Below, in pieces: positions 26,591 through 33,844 of a DNA stretch of 64,000 bases. Source of the DNA: Streptosporangium lutulentum (GTDB lineage Bacteria; Actinomycetota; Actinomycetes; Streptosporangiales; Streptosporangiaceae); NCBI RefSeq assembly GCF_030811455.1, contig NZ_JAUSQU010000001.1, positions 7,378,001 through 7,442,000 of the forward strand, written 5' to 3'. A program made the translations under genes and the position numbers. Each line of letters begins with the position of its first letter. The stretch's first letter is position 1. The notes beneath the pieces are model-generated. The model was not told the DNA's origin, made no database searches, and saw only the letters and a list, made by a program, of their open reading frames with translations.

Positions 26591-26827
26591 CTAGCGGTCG
26601 CCATAGCTGACGCATGCGCTGGCGCGCATCTTGACCTTGGCCAGGGCCTGGTCCACCAACCGGCCCAACTCCCCCAGGTCGTGGAGCATCCTGGCGCGGT
26701 CCAGCTTCTCCCAGTCACGGATCACGGCCGGCACATCCTTCGCCTGCCTGGCAGCGACGGTGATGTGCTGGCCGGTGCCCTCTCTTACAGCCACGTTCCC
26801 GATGATGGTCCAGTCCCGAAGCGCCAC
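26591..26827 (-). CDS. Small hypothetical protein, 78 aa
   Basis: GTG 26827 with GGAGGT about ten bases upstream. Reads VALRDWTIIGNVAVREGTGQ then HITVAARQAKDVPAVIRDWE; beta-rich first half, amphipathic helical second half (KLDRARMLHDLGELGRLVDQ). No family recognised. It is second in a leftward pair with the 52-residue gene and ends next to the palindrome array, a position typical of early control proteins. Confidence 0.5.
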   Translation of the reverse strand: MALRDWTIIGNVAVREGTGQHITVAARQAKDVPAVIRDWEKLDRARMLHDLGELGRLVDQALAKVKMRASACVSYGDR

Positions 26828-26899
26828 GTCTCCGACCTCCGAAGCTCCGAGCCATCAGGCTCGGTAGATGTATTTAAGTGCGCCTAGATGTAGTAACCC

Positions 26900-27058
26900 T
26901 CAGATCCACGAAATCCCACGCTGCTTGCTGGGGCCAGCCTCCAGCTCCATGCCCCGCAGCCATGCTGCGATTCCCTCATCGGCGATCTTGCGGAGGAGTA
27001 GGGTCAGCAACCGCTGCTCACGCGACAGGTCCACCAGGTACATGTCCATGCAGTGCAT
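26900..27058 (-). CDS. Small leucine-rich helical protein, 52 aa
   Basis: ATG 27058 reads MHCMDMYLVDLSREQRLLTL, then LLRKIADEGIAAWLRGMELE and ends KQRGISWI. Starts at Met4 or Met6 are possible; no strong ribosome site is visible. Composition and codon use look coding. It is divergent from the GntR gene across the promoter region with paired repeats. Function unknown. Confidence 0.45.
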   Translation of the reverse strand: MHCMDMYLVDLSREQRLLTLLLRKIADEGIAAWLRGMELEAGPSKQRGISWI

Positions 27059-27144
27059 GGTAGCCGTATCTAGGTGTATTAAACCATCACTATGTGTATC
27101 GCAGTGTCTTAGCGTGTGGCTATGTTGAGGATAATACGGCTACC
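27059..27144. promoter_or_regulatory. Divergent promoter bracketed by an 11-base inverted repeat
   Basis: GGTAGCCGTAT (27059-27069) and ATACGGCTACC (27134-27144) are exact complements, 75 bases centre to centre (about seven turns). GATAAT (27130-27135) could be the -10 of the GntR gene and TTTAAT on the other strand the -10 of the leftward genes. A two-site operator for the GntR protein is likely. Confidence 0.55.
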
Positions 27145-27158
27145 TACGGTGGCGTCTT

Positions 27159-27416
27159 GTGACCGCCATCCATCCCCAGCGCTCCAAGTGGAAGCAGGCG
27201 TTCAGGGCCATCAAGGAGCGAATCCGCTCTGGCGAGCTGGCTCCTGGAGATCGCGTGCCTACGGTGCATGAGCTGATGGCTGAGTTCGAGATGTCGAACA
27301 CCGTGGCGCAGAAGGTCCACAAGGCCCTCCGTGAGGAGGGCCTGGTCGAGACCGAAGTGGGGACCGGCAGCTACGTCCTGGAAGGCGCAGCGGAGAAGAT
27401 CGAGGCTGCGGAGTAG
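27159..27416 (+). CDS. GntR-type winged-helix regulator, 85 aa, no ligand domain
   Basis: GTG start. WKQAFRAIKERIRSGELAPG, DRVPTVHELMAEFEMSNTVA, then QKVHKALREEGLVETEVGTG and SYVLEG form a complete GntR winged helix; there is no C-terminal effector domain. It is the only obvious transcription factor of the element and lies between the divergent promoter and the integrase, the typical spot for the lysogeny/induction switch. It may bind the 11-base repeats flanking its own promoter. Confidence 0.82.
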   Translation: MTAIHPQRSKWKQAFRAIKERIRSGELAPGDRVPTVHELMAEFEMSNTVAQKVHKALREEGLVETEVGTGSYVLEGAAEKIEAAE

Positions 27417-27435
27417 GGCCTTGCGTGGCACCCCT

Positions 27436-27606
27436 GATCAAGAAGAAAGAAGTCCATCGAGGGTTGCCGGCCACCGCAGCTAAGGCTCCGGTGCGCACAC
27501 GACTCCCCCGATATGAAGAAGAAAGAAGTAGGTACCGTCCAGGCGGTACCCCCCGCCACATGGGCCACCCCCGAGAGAGAAGAAAGAAGTGGGGGCACCG
27601 TCGTGG
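27436..27606 (-). terminator. Three tandem hairpin/pyrimidine terminator-like units
   Basis: On the minus strand three hairpins are each followed by ACTTCTTTCTTCT: GGTACCG/CGGTACC with its tract at 27517-27529; GGGGGTACC/GGTGCCCCC with its tract at 27577-27590; and a weaker GGTGGCCGGCAACC with its tract at 27441-27453. They lie just past the integrase stop and would stop integrase transcripts before the convergent GntR gene. Confidence 0.5.
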
Positions 27607-27628
27607 TACCCCCAGCCTCTAGCAGCTC

Positions 27629-29260
27629 TTAAGCCCTCTTCATGGCGGCCTCCCTCATAGCCGCCTCAAGCTCCCTCTGTTCCGCCACGGCCTCCCCTGC
27701 CCAGCGCTTGGCCTCCTGTAGGTAGCCGGGTTCCACGGTGTCGGAGAACGCGTCGTTGATGCGTCGCTGGAGGTCTCCGGGAAGGAGCAGTTCCAGGTCT
27801 GGAGCGTTCGGGCTTCCGCCCACGTACATCCGGACGCCGGTCTTGCGCAGCAGGGCGGCGCGAGTCTTCCAGTCCGGGTTACGCTCCCAGAACTCGCGGA
27901 AGGTCTCACCAGTGCCTGTCTCGACCCACCGGGACGGAACCACGGGCAGGGCCTCCAGCTCGGCGAGAGCTGCTTCGTGGTCCTCCATGGCCTTGATGAC
28001 TGCGTTGGCTGAGGCGCTGCCGGGCTTCATGTGGACGAGGTTGCCCGTCAGGTTGTTCAGGGCTTCCTTGAGCTGGTTGATGTCGGATGTCCGGTCGGAG
28101 CCGGGGACGTAGGTCTTGTTGGTGATCTCCAGGCCGCCAGCGATGGTGAGGAACATCTCCTCCAGGTGCATTTGCAGAACCTCCCGCAACCAGGAGGTTG
28201 CGTACTGGCACTTGTGGTCGGTCCACTGGGTCTTGCAGATGTACCAGTTGTAGGTCTTCGCTGGGACTGTCTTCCTCTTCTTGGTGGACGAGCTGCCGTG
28301 CAGCACCTCGCCGCACCGGCAGTGGAAGACGCCGGCCAGATCTGTGGTCCTTCGGTCCACGCCTCGCTGTGATGCGCCGCGAAGGTTTACGACGTCCTGT
28401 AGCTGTTTAAATTCCTCGGGGGTGAGGATCTCCTCGGCCCACTGCACCGGTAGGCCGTTCTTCTTCTGGATCTCGCCCTTGTGGACCGCGTAGCCCATCA
28501 GGGCTGAGTTGGTCAGGACCGACCTGATCGAGTTGGTCCGCCACTTGGTACCCACAGGCGTGTTCGAGACGTTCTCGCGGCCGTTGAGGGCGTTGATGTG
28601 CCTCTGGTGGTCGCGGGCGGTCATGATGCCACGGGCGTTCCAGTCGTCGGCGATGCCGCCCATGGAGCCGTTTTTGTTCACCAGGCGCTCGTAGGCTTCC
28701 CGGATGAGGGGGCCTGTGATGGGGTCGATGTCGAGACGCCAGCGCGGCGTCTCTTTGTGCTCGATGCGGATCGCCCGGTAGCCGAAGGGCCAGGAGCCGC
28801 CTGACCAGAGCTGTTCATCCCGGAAATATTCGAGCTGGTCCAGGCGCTTTTTGACGACGTCGTTGCGGTAGTTGGCTGCCTGTGTGGCCTTGATGTGGGC
28901 GATCATTCGGCCGTTGGGGGTGGACAGGTCGAAGGCAGGGTCGTCGAGGACGATGACGGTCTTGTCGTTCTCCATCACGAAGCCGACGAAGGCGGCCCAG
29001 TGAAGGTCGTCTCGGGTGATCCGGTCCTGGGCTGTGACCATCATGCCGTCCCACTCGTGGATCAGTGGTGACACGAGCCACTTGGCCAGAGAGGGCCGCT
29101 TGTCCAGGTTGATCGAGCCGGAGACGGTGGCGTCCTCTACCCAGCCTGCGAGGGTGTGGTTGCCCTTCCTGACGGCCTCTGAGAGTCGGACGTCTTGGCG
29201 CTCCAGCGCCGATGACTGCTCTGTGTCCCTGCTGATCCGCTTGACTGCCAGCACGCGCAC
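27629..29260 (-). CDS. int: Large serine recombinase (integrase) of the element
   Basis: 543 residues from GTG 29260, chosen by AGGAGG five bases upstream and because the catalytic domain begins there (VRVLAVKRISRDTEQSSALE, nucleophile Ser about residue 10). Later landmarks: resolvase arginine region, LVSPLIHEWDGMMVTAQDRI, recombinase domain (GGSWPFGYRAIRIEH, IRSVLTNSALMGYAVHKGEI), zinc ribbon (VFHCRCGEVLHG, WYICKTQWTDHKC) and a coiled coil near 410-450. It catalyses attP x attB integration into metE. It is next to attR, as usual. Length is normal for the family. Confidence 0.95.
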   Translation of the reverse strand: MRVLAVKRISRDTEQSSALERQDVRLSEAVRKGNHTLAGWVEDATVSGSINLDKRPSLAKWLVSPLIHEWDGMMVTAQDRITRDDLHWAAFVGFVMENDKTVIVLDDPAFDLSTPNGRMIAHIKATQAANYRNDVVKKRLDQLEYFRDEQLWSGGSWPFGYRAIRIEHKETPRWRLDIDPITGPLIREAYERLVNKNGSMGGIADDWNARGIMTARDHQRHINALNGRENVSNTPVGTKWRTNSIRSVLTNSALMGYAVHKGEIQKKNGLPVQWAEEILTPEEFKQLQDVVNLRGASQRGVDRRTTDLAGVFHCRCGEVLHGSSSTKKRKTVPAKTYNWYICKTQWTDHKCQYATSWLREVLQMHLEEMFLTIAGGLEITNKTYVPGSDRTSDINQLKEALNNLTGNLVHMKPGSASANAVIKAMEDHEAALAELEALPVVPSRWVETGTGETFREFWERNPDWKTRAALLRKTGVRMYVGGSPNAPDLELLLPGDLQRRINDAFSDTVEPGYLQEAKRWAGEAVAEQRELEAAMREAAMKRA

Positions 29261-29310
29261 ACGTTCCTCCTGGTGGTCGCCCTGATTCCAGGCTACACGG
29301 AAGTTTGGGT

Positions 29311-29345
29311 AGAGGACAATCCGACCCGTACGACTGCACCCAGCC
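29311..29345. other. attR attachment site
   Basis: On the metE strand: GGGTGCAGTCGT-ACGG-GTCGGATTGTCC; core at 29326-29329. The metE frame (GWVQSYG) is valid up to the core. Combining element halves of attL and attR gives an attP with CCGAC-GG-GTCGG symmetry, and the central GG is a plausible non-palindromic crossover dinucleotide. Confidence 0.8.
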
Positions 29346-30995
29346 GTGGCGGGTGACCGCGAAGCCGTCGAGGTGCTCGGCGAAGTACTGCACCATGTCG
29401 TTGCGTTCCGGCTCACCGTGGACGAGCACGTCCAGCCCGAGCCGCTCCTGCAGGGCGACGACCCGCTCGATCTCGGCGCGGACCCGGTGCTCGTACCCGG
29501 CCTCGTCCAGCTCCCCCGCGACCATCGCCGCGCGGGCCGCCCGCAACTCGCCGGTCTGCGGGAACGAACCGATCGTGGTGACCGGGAGCGTCGGCAGCCG
29601 CAGGTGCTCGGCCTGCGCCGCCGCCCGCACCGCGTACGGGCTCCGGCCCTCTCGCGCCGACGGCGCCTCAACCGGTGCGTCGAACACCGGCGTCCCTTCG
29701 ATCCGTACGTCGGACACTGGCGTTCCTTCGGCCGGCACCGGCCTCCGCGGCCCCGAGACCGACGCCACGGACGCCGACGGCCCCGCGCCGAATGCCCCGG
29801 ACGCCGGCGGAGCCGTTCCGCCGCGCGGAATCGAGGCCAGCAGGCCGGCCAGCTCGACCACCTCGGCCACCTTCTGGTCCGCGAAGGCCAGCCGCCGCCT
29901 CAGTGCCGGGTCGAGGTCCGTCTCAAGGTCGGCGTCGTACGGGACGTGCAGGAGGGAGCAGGAGGTGCTCACGACCACGTCGCCCACCCGGTCGCGTACG
30001 GCGAGCAGCGTGGCGAGCGCCCGCTCGGTGTCGGTGCGCCAGACGTCGCGCCCGGAGACCACCCCGGCGACGACGATCTTCCCGGCGAGGACGTCCAGCC
30101 GGGAGAGGTCGCCGTCCGCCCACCCGCCGTGTCCCTGCCCGCCGTCCGCCTGCCCGCCGTGTCCCGGGCCGCCGTGCACCAGGTCCACGCCGATCGCCTC
30201 GACCGGCGTGCCCGCGAGGACCGGCAGCGCGTCACCGAGATCACCGAAGTACGAGGCGACGAACAGCGACGGCCGGTCGGGCAGGGAGCCGAGCCACTCG
30301 TAGGCGGTCCGGACGGCGGCGAGTTCCGCGTCCGTACGGTCCGCCACGAGCGCGGGCTCGTCCAGCTGTACCCAGGCGACGCCCTCGGCGGCGAGTGCCG
30401 CGAGCAACCGCTCGTACACGCCGAGCACGTCGGCCAGCCGGTCCAGCGGCACGAATCCGGCCGGACCGCCGGGCGCTGCCTGCGACAGCAGGAGGAACGT
30501 CACCGGGCCGACGAGGACGGGCCGGGTCTCGACGCCCAGCGCACGCGCCTGCCGTACCTCCGAGAGGGGTTTGGCGGCGTCGAGCCGGAAGACGGTGTCG
30601 ACGCCGATCTCCGGGACGATGTAGTGGTAGTTCGTGTCGAACCACTTGGTCATGCGCAGCGGCGCGACGCCCTCCGTGCCGCGGGCCATCGCGAAGTAGG
30701 CGTCCTCGTCCGACCGCCCGCGATACCGCTCGGGGACCGCGCCCAGCAGCATCGCGGTGTCGAGCACCTGGTCGTAGTACGAGAAGGTGTTGGACGGCGA
30801 CGCGCCCAGGCCGAGCGTGCCGAGCCGCCGCCAGCTCTCCTCGCGCAGCCCGGACCCCACCCCGTGCAGGTCCTCGCTGGTCGAACGACCGCCCCAGTAG
30901 GACTCCAGCGCCCGCTTCAGCTCACGGCGGGGACCGATCCTCGGATACCCGAGGACCGTGGAGGTGGGAAACGGTGATGTACGTACGGCGGTCAC
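29326..30995 (-). pseudogene. metE: metE fragment 1 (N-terminal two thirds), truncated by the integrated element
   Basis: Starts GTG 30995 with GGAG six bases upstream: VTAVRTSPFPTSTVLGYPRI, then KWFDTNYHYIVPE, WVQLDEPALV, and the linker to the second barrel, LPTTIGSFPQT-type (LPVTTIGSFPQTGELRAARA), ending HGEPERNDMVQYFAEH and GWVQSYG at the core. The frame runs on into the element without homology. An extra Ala/Pro-rich insert lies near residues 370-410. Cobalamin-independent methionine synthase transfers a methyl group from methyltetrahydrofolate-triglutamate to homocysteine; without the C-terminal zinc site the product is inactive. Confidence 0.95.
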
Positions 30996-31084
30996 GCTGA
31001 CTCCATGCACTGAGGCGGATCGGACGGGGAAATCCTGCCCACCCCACACCTCCCGGGCTCGATCCATTGAGGATGCTTATGGAT

Positions 31085-31250
31085 GCCTCCCAGCGGACGC
31101 CGGGGGCACGACAGCCCTCCTGGGAGCCGACCCCGGCCCACACCTGCGCGGTGTCGGTCGCTTCACGGTGGGGCCGATCATTCGCCGGGCTTATCCACCG
31201 GCCTCCGGCCCTTTCCCGGACTGAACCCTTTTGGGCTGAACTGGCTCGGC
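31085..31250 (-). ncRNA. Cobalamin-riboswitch-like leader of metE
   Basis: Minus-strand sequence upstream of metE contains, in order, AAAGGGCCGGAGGCCGGTG, AAGCCCGGCG, GGCCCCACCGTGA and, 50 bases later, CCCAGGAGGGCTGTCG, a fair match to the conserved order of the B12 element (GGAAGCCGGTG.., ..GCCCGCAACGGTGA, then the B12 box). B12 control of metE is established in actinobacteria. The match is by eye; pairing was not computed. Confidence 0.6.
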
Positions 31251-31343
31251 AACGCATCGCCACCGCTCGCCGAGTGGCTCGTGAGCGTGATCATTCGACC
31301 TCTGACTGATGACTGCTCCGACCACGCACGCAGCGCTCTGTTT

Positions 31344-31868
31344 CTACGGCTCGGTAAGAACGTAGAGCAGCGCAGCCATGCTGGTGCCGCTCACGATGTC
31401 GCCCTTGCCGACCAATTCACGGATGTCGGCGAGGGGTACCCACTCGACGCGCTCGGCCTCCCATGCCTCGGTCGGCGGACCGGTGTAGGTGGCGCTGTCG
31501 GCGCGGAAGATGTGGTGGACCGAGTCCGAGATACCGTTTGTCGGCTGGATGCGCAGCAGTGCGCGCAGCGGTCCGGGCCTCCATCCGGTCTCCTCCTCCG
31601 TCTCGCGTGCGGCGGCCGTCATCGGCCCCTCGCCGTCGTCGATCTTCCCGATGGGGATCTCCCATCCCCACGTGTCGGTGATGAACCTGTGCCGCCAGAT
31701 CATCAGCACCCGACACTGATCGTCGGTGACGACGGCACCGGCTCCCGGCGCGGTACGGATCAGCCGATGGTCCAGGTGCCTGCCGTCGGGAAGCTCCACA
31801 TCCGCCACCCGGATATCAAGCCACGGATCGGTGTAGAGGGGTTCTTCGGAGTTGACCTGCCAGCGCAT
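31344..31868 (-). CDS. NUDIX hydrolase
   Basis: 174 residues. The NUDIX box is complete: GKIDDGEGPMTAAARETEEE with TGW following (about 75-97), giving the metal-binding REx2EE core. N-terminal strand region LYTDPWLDIRVADVELPDG and C-terminal ALLYVLTEP complete the fold; length fits ADP-ribose/nucleoside diphosphate-X pyrophosphatases. Substrate cannot be fixed. It is in the same direction as the frameshifted regulator upstream, with which it may be paired. Confidence 0.92.
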   Translation of the reverse strand: MRWQVNSEEPLYTDPWLDIRVADVELPDGRHLDHRLIRTAPGAGAVVTDDQCRVLMIWRHRFITDTWGWEIPIGKIDDGEGPMTAAARETEEETGWRPGPLRALLRIQPTNGISDSVHHIFRADSATYTGPPTEAWEAERVEWVPLADIRELVGKGDIVSGTSMAALLYVLTEP

Positions 31869-31909
31869 GCGACGTGCTCCCAGCGTGGTTGCCTGATCTC
31901 GGCTTCACG

Positions 31910-33254
31910 CTACAAGGGCACGCGTGCCTGCTGATGTGCACGTGTCAGAAACTCCCCGACCACGCGGGCTTCGAAGGGACGCAGAGCATCGGCCACCATG
32001 GCGACCCGTTCGGCGATGCGTTCGGACTCCATGCCCTGCGCGCGGTCGAGCATCGTCTCAGCGGTGATGACGGCGTGGTCCAGGTCACCGCGCTCGGTCA
32101 GGATGAGAGCAAGGGTCGCGAGCCGGTGAGTCTGGCCGCGTAGATGGCAGGTATCGGCGGAACGAAGCGCCTCTTCGGCATTGGTCTGGGCGGCGGTGAG
32201 ATCACCAAGCCGCCGTAGGGCCTCAGCGTGCTGACACTCCAGCAGGCCCGGCTGCACGTATCCGGTCTCGGGCGGCTCGTCACCCTGGCGGATTTGAGCG
32301 GCGGTGGTCTCCGAGCGGCGTAGGTGCGCGTGACAGCTCGCCCGGTCTCCCACCCGTGCGTACGCCTTGGCCTGAAGCGTGTGCAGGTCGGTGACCAGGG
32401 CCGGACTCAGATGCCCACGCGCGCCGCGCAACGCGGTCTCGGCGTATTGGATGACGTACCGGTACTTCGCCCGGGACATGGCCTGATTCGCCAGCAGGGC
32501 GACCACGTAGCCGCCGAACGCCAGGTTGCCGGATGCCTTGGCCATCCGCAGGGCGTGGAACAGGTAGCGCTGAGAGCGCGTGACGGTCGGAGTCGTAAGC
32601 GCAGATGCCCGCGAGCGCGACCAGGCCACCGGCTGCCCGAAACAGTTCCCGGCCCGTGCGATCGTCATGGCCCCCCTTCAGCAGAGGTGCCACGCCGGAG
32701 TTGAGAAAGGCCACGACGCGCGGCCGTACCGGCACACCCCCGACACGGCGGTACATCTGTTCGTAGCGATTGCGGGCGTCCTTGAGTACCTGGACATCGT
32801 CCATGCTCACCGGGTGCGGGCCTCGGTGGGAGACGTCCAGCTCATGAGGAGGGTTCTCCCACGCGAAGACGGGCGCGACGGCAGCCGGTCCGTCGATCAT
32901 CGAAGCCCCTGCCGGGAACACCTTGTTGCTGAGGTCTCCGCGCCACAACGCCACTGCCTGATCAACGGCTCGCGGTAGATCCGGCTCGTCTCGGCCTGTT
33001 CCGGCGCGCATCATGCCGATGTCAGCGAGCGACAAGGGCCGGCAGATCTTGTCCCCGATGATCTCGCAGATGATTTCCGGCACATCGCCTCGGGGGACCG
33101 CCCCGTCTCTGATCCATCGGGCGACGGCGGTGTGGTCGTAACGGGTCGGGCGTCGGGCGGTGGATGTGGCGCTGTTGATGCGCGCGGCGAGCCCGGCGTG
33201 TGAGATCCCCGCCTCGGCGAGCAGAGAGTCAAGCAGGATGTTCGGCTCGCTCAT
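31910..33254 (-). pseudogene. XRE-type regulator with TPR-like C-terminus, frameshifted
   Basis: From ATG 33254 (MSEPNILLDSLLAEAGISHA) the protein has an HTH (GLAARINSATSTARRPTRYD) and continues to GICAYDSDRHALS near 32,576; the expected continuation QRYLFHALRMAKASGNLAFG and the TPR-like helices (YAETALRGARGHLSPALVTD, HAEALRRLGDLTAAQTNAEE) is in another frame to 31,910. A single +1 or -2 change around 32,571-32,577 explains this. Either a true pseudogene or a sequencing error; intact relatives are common actinomycete regulators next to small orphan genes. Confidence 0.85.
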
Positions 33255-33440
33255 CGACCCGCCTTCCGCACGCTGCCGCTCTTGCTCGGAGTGTAAACAG
33301 CCCCGTGCGCTGCGGAGAGGGCATCCACTCAAGGCGGCTGTCACGACTGGATCGCTTTCACACGGGGTGTGAACCGACTCCCATGTCCACGGTCGATCAC
33401 ACGCTTATGCCGACTCAACCACGGGCGGTCCACTGGGGGC

Positions 33441-33782
33441 ATGAATCCGTCGATGACCGATATGGATCTTGCCGCGCTGACTCCCGTCGACTCGGCCGAA
33501 GAGCTTCGGGCCGAACTGGAACGGCTGGACATCACAGCCGATGTCCATGACGGGTATGGGCTGGCGCTGGTGTCGGTCTGGGTGGGCCTGGTCGTCTGGT
33601 GTAAGGATGATCGCTATTGGTGGCGTACCGGCTGGGACGCTCGGCGTCAGCGGTTCACCTACGCCTGGCATCCGGCGATAGAACCTGTCCGAGCTGCTCG
33701 CCGAATCGCGTTCCGCTATGCGGAGCTACGCAAGGTCTATCCCCCGTCTGAGCCGGCGGGGGCACGTTGTGATCCTGCTTGA
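33441..33782 (+). CDS. Hypothetical protein, 113 aa
   Basis: ATG 33441 (MNPSMTDMDLAALTPVDSAE) after GGGGGC. Helical acidic start (ELRAELERLDITADVHDGYG), then WVGLVVWCKDDRYWWRTGWD and RFTYAWHPAIEPVRAARRIA. Trp-rich centre resembles small proteins commonly paired with XRE regulators in actinomycetes; divergent from the XRE pseudogene here. Function unknown. Confidence 0.7.
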   Translation: MNPSMTDMDLAALTPVDSAEELRAELERLDITADVHDGYGLALVSVWVGLVVWCKDDRYWWRTGWDARRQRFTYAWHPAIEPVRAARRIAFRYAELRKVYPPSEPAGARCDPA

Positions 33783-33844
33783 TGAGTGCGTGAGTCCGCA
33801 CGTGGCCATGGCCCAGCGGGATCACGCGCGGCTGGAGTGTTAGT

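Larger units (their letters stand above)
13157..29329. mobile_element. 16.2-kb serine-integrase element with capsid gene: candidate phage satellite
   Basis: The two ends share the 4-base core CCGT (13157-13160 and 29326-29329), giving 16,169 bp. Removing it rejoins metE in frame. Contents: large serine integrase at the right end; GntR regulator; small zinc proteins; HNH/scaffold; P22-type capsid protein; a large non-coding control region; two IS1380 copies and one ISAs1 copy. Without the three IS and their duplications the element is about 11.4 kb. Portal, terminase, tail, lysis and recognisable replication genes are not found. Hence a capsid-bearing satellite dependent on a helper phage is the best reading; a strongly reduced prophage is the alternative. 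Confidence 0.85.

Noticed and set aside
28815-29325. MetE fusion protein running into the element
   Set aside because: The frame stays open by chance; beyond the core it is the antisense-frame shadow of the integrase.
13157-29329. Actinomycete integrative conjugative element or integrated plasmid
   Set aside because: No FtsK-like translocase, relaxase or replication initiator was recognised, whereas a phage coat gene and HNH are present.
13160-29340. Crossover at the shared CAGTC block next to ACGG
   Set aside because: It would change the conserved MetE tyrosine to aspartate and would not centre the attP symmetry.
31910-32668. Separate TPR gene
   Set aside because: Its upstream codons are out of frame with the helix-turn-helix protein only by one small shift; together they make one family-length regulator.
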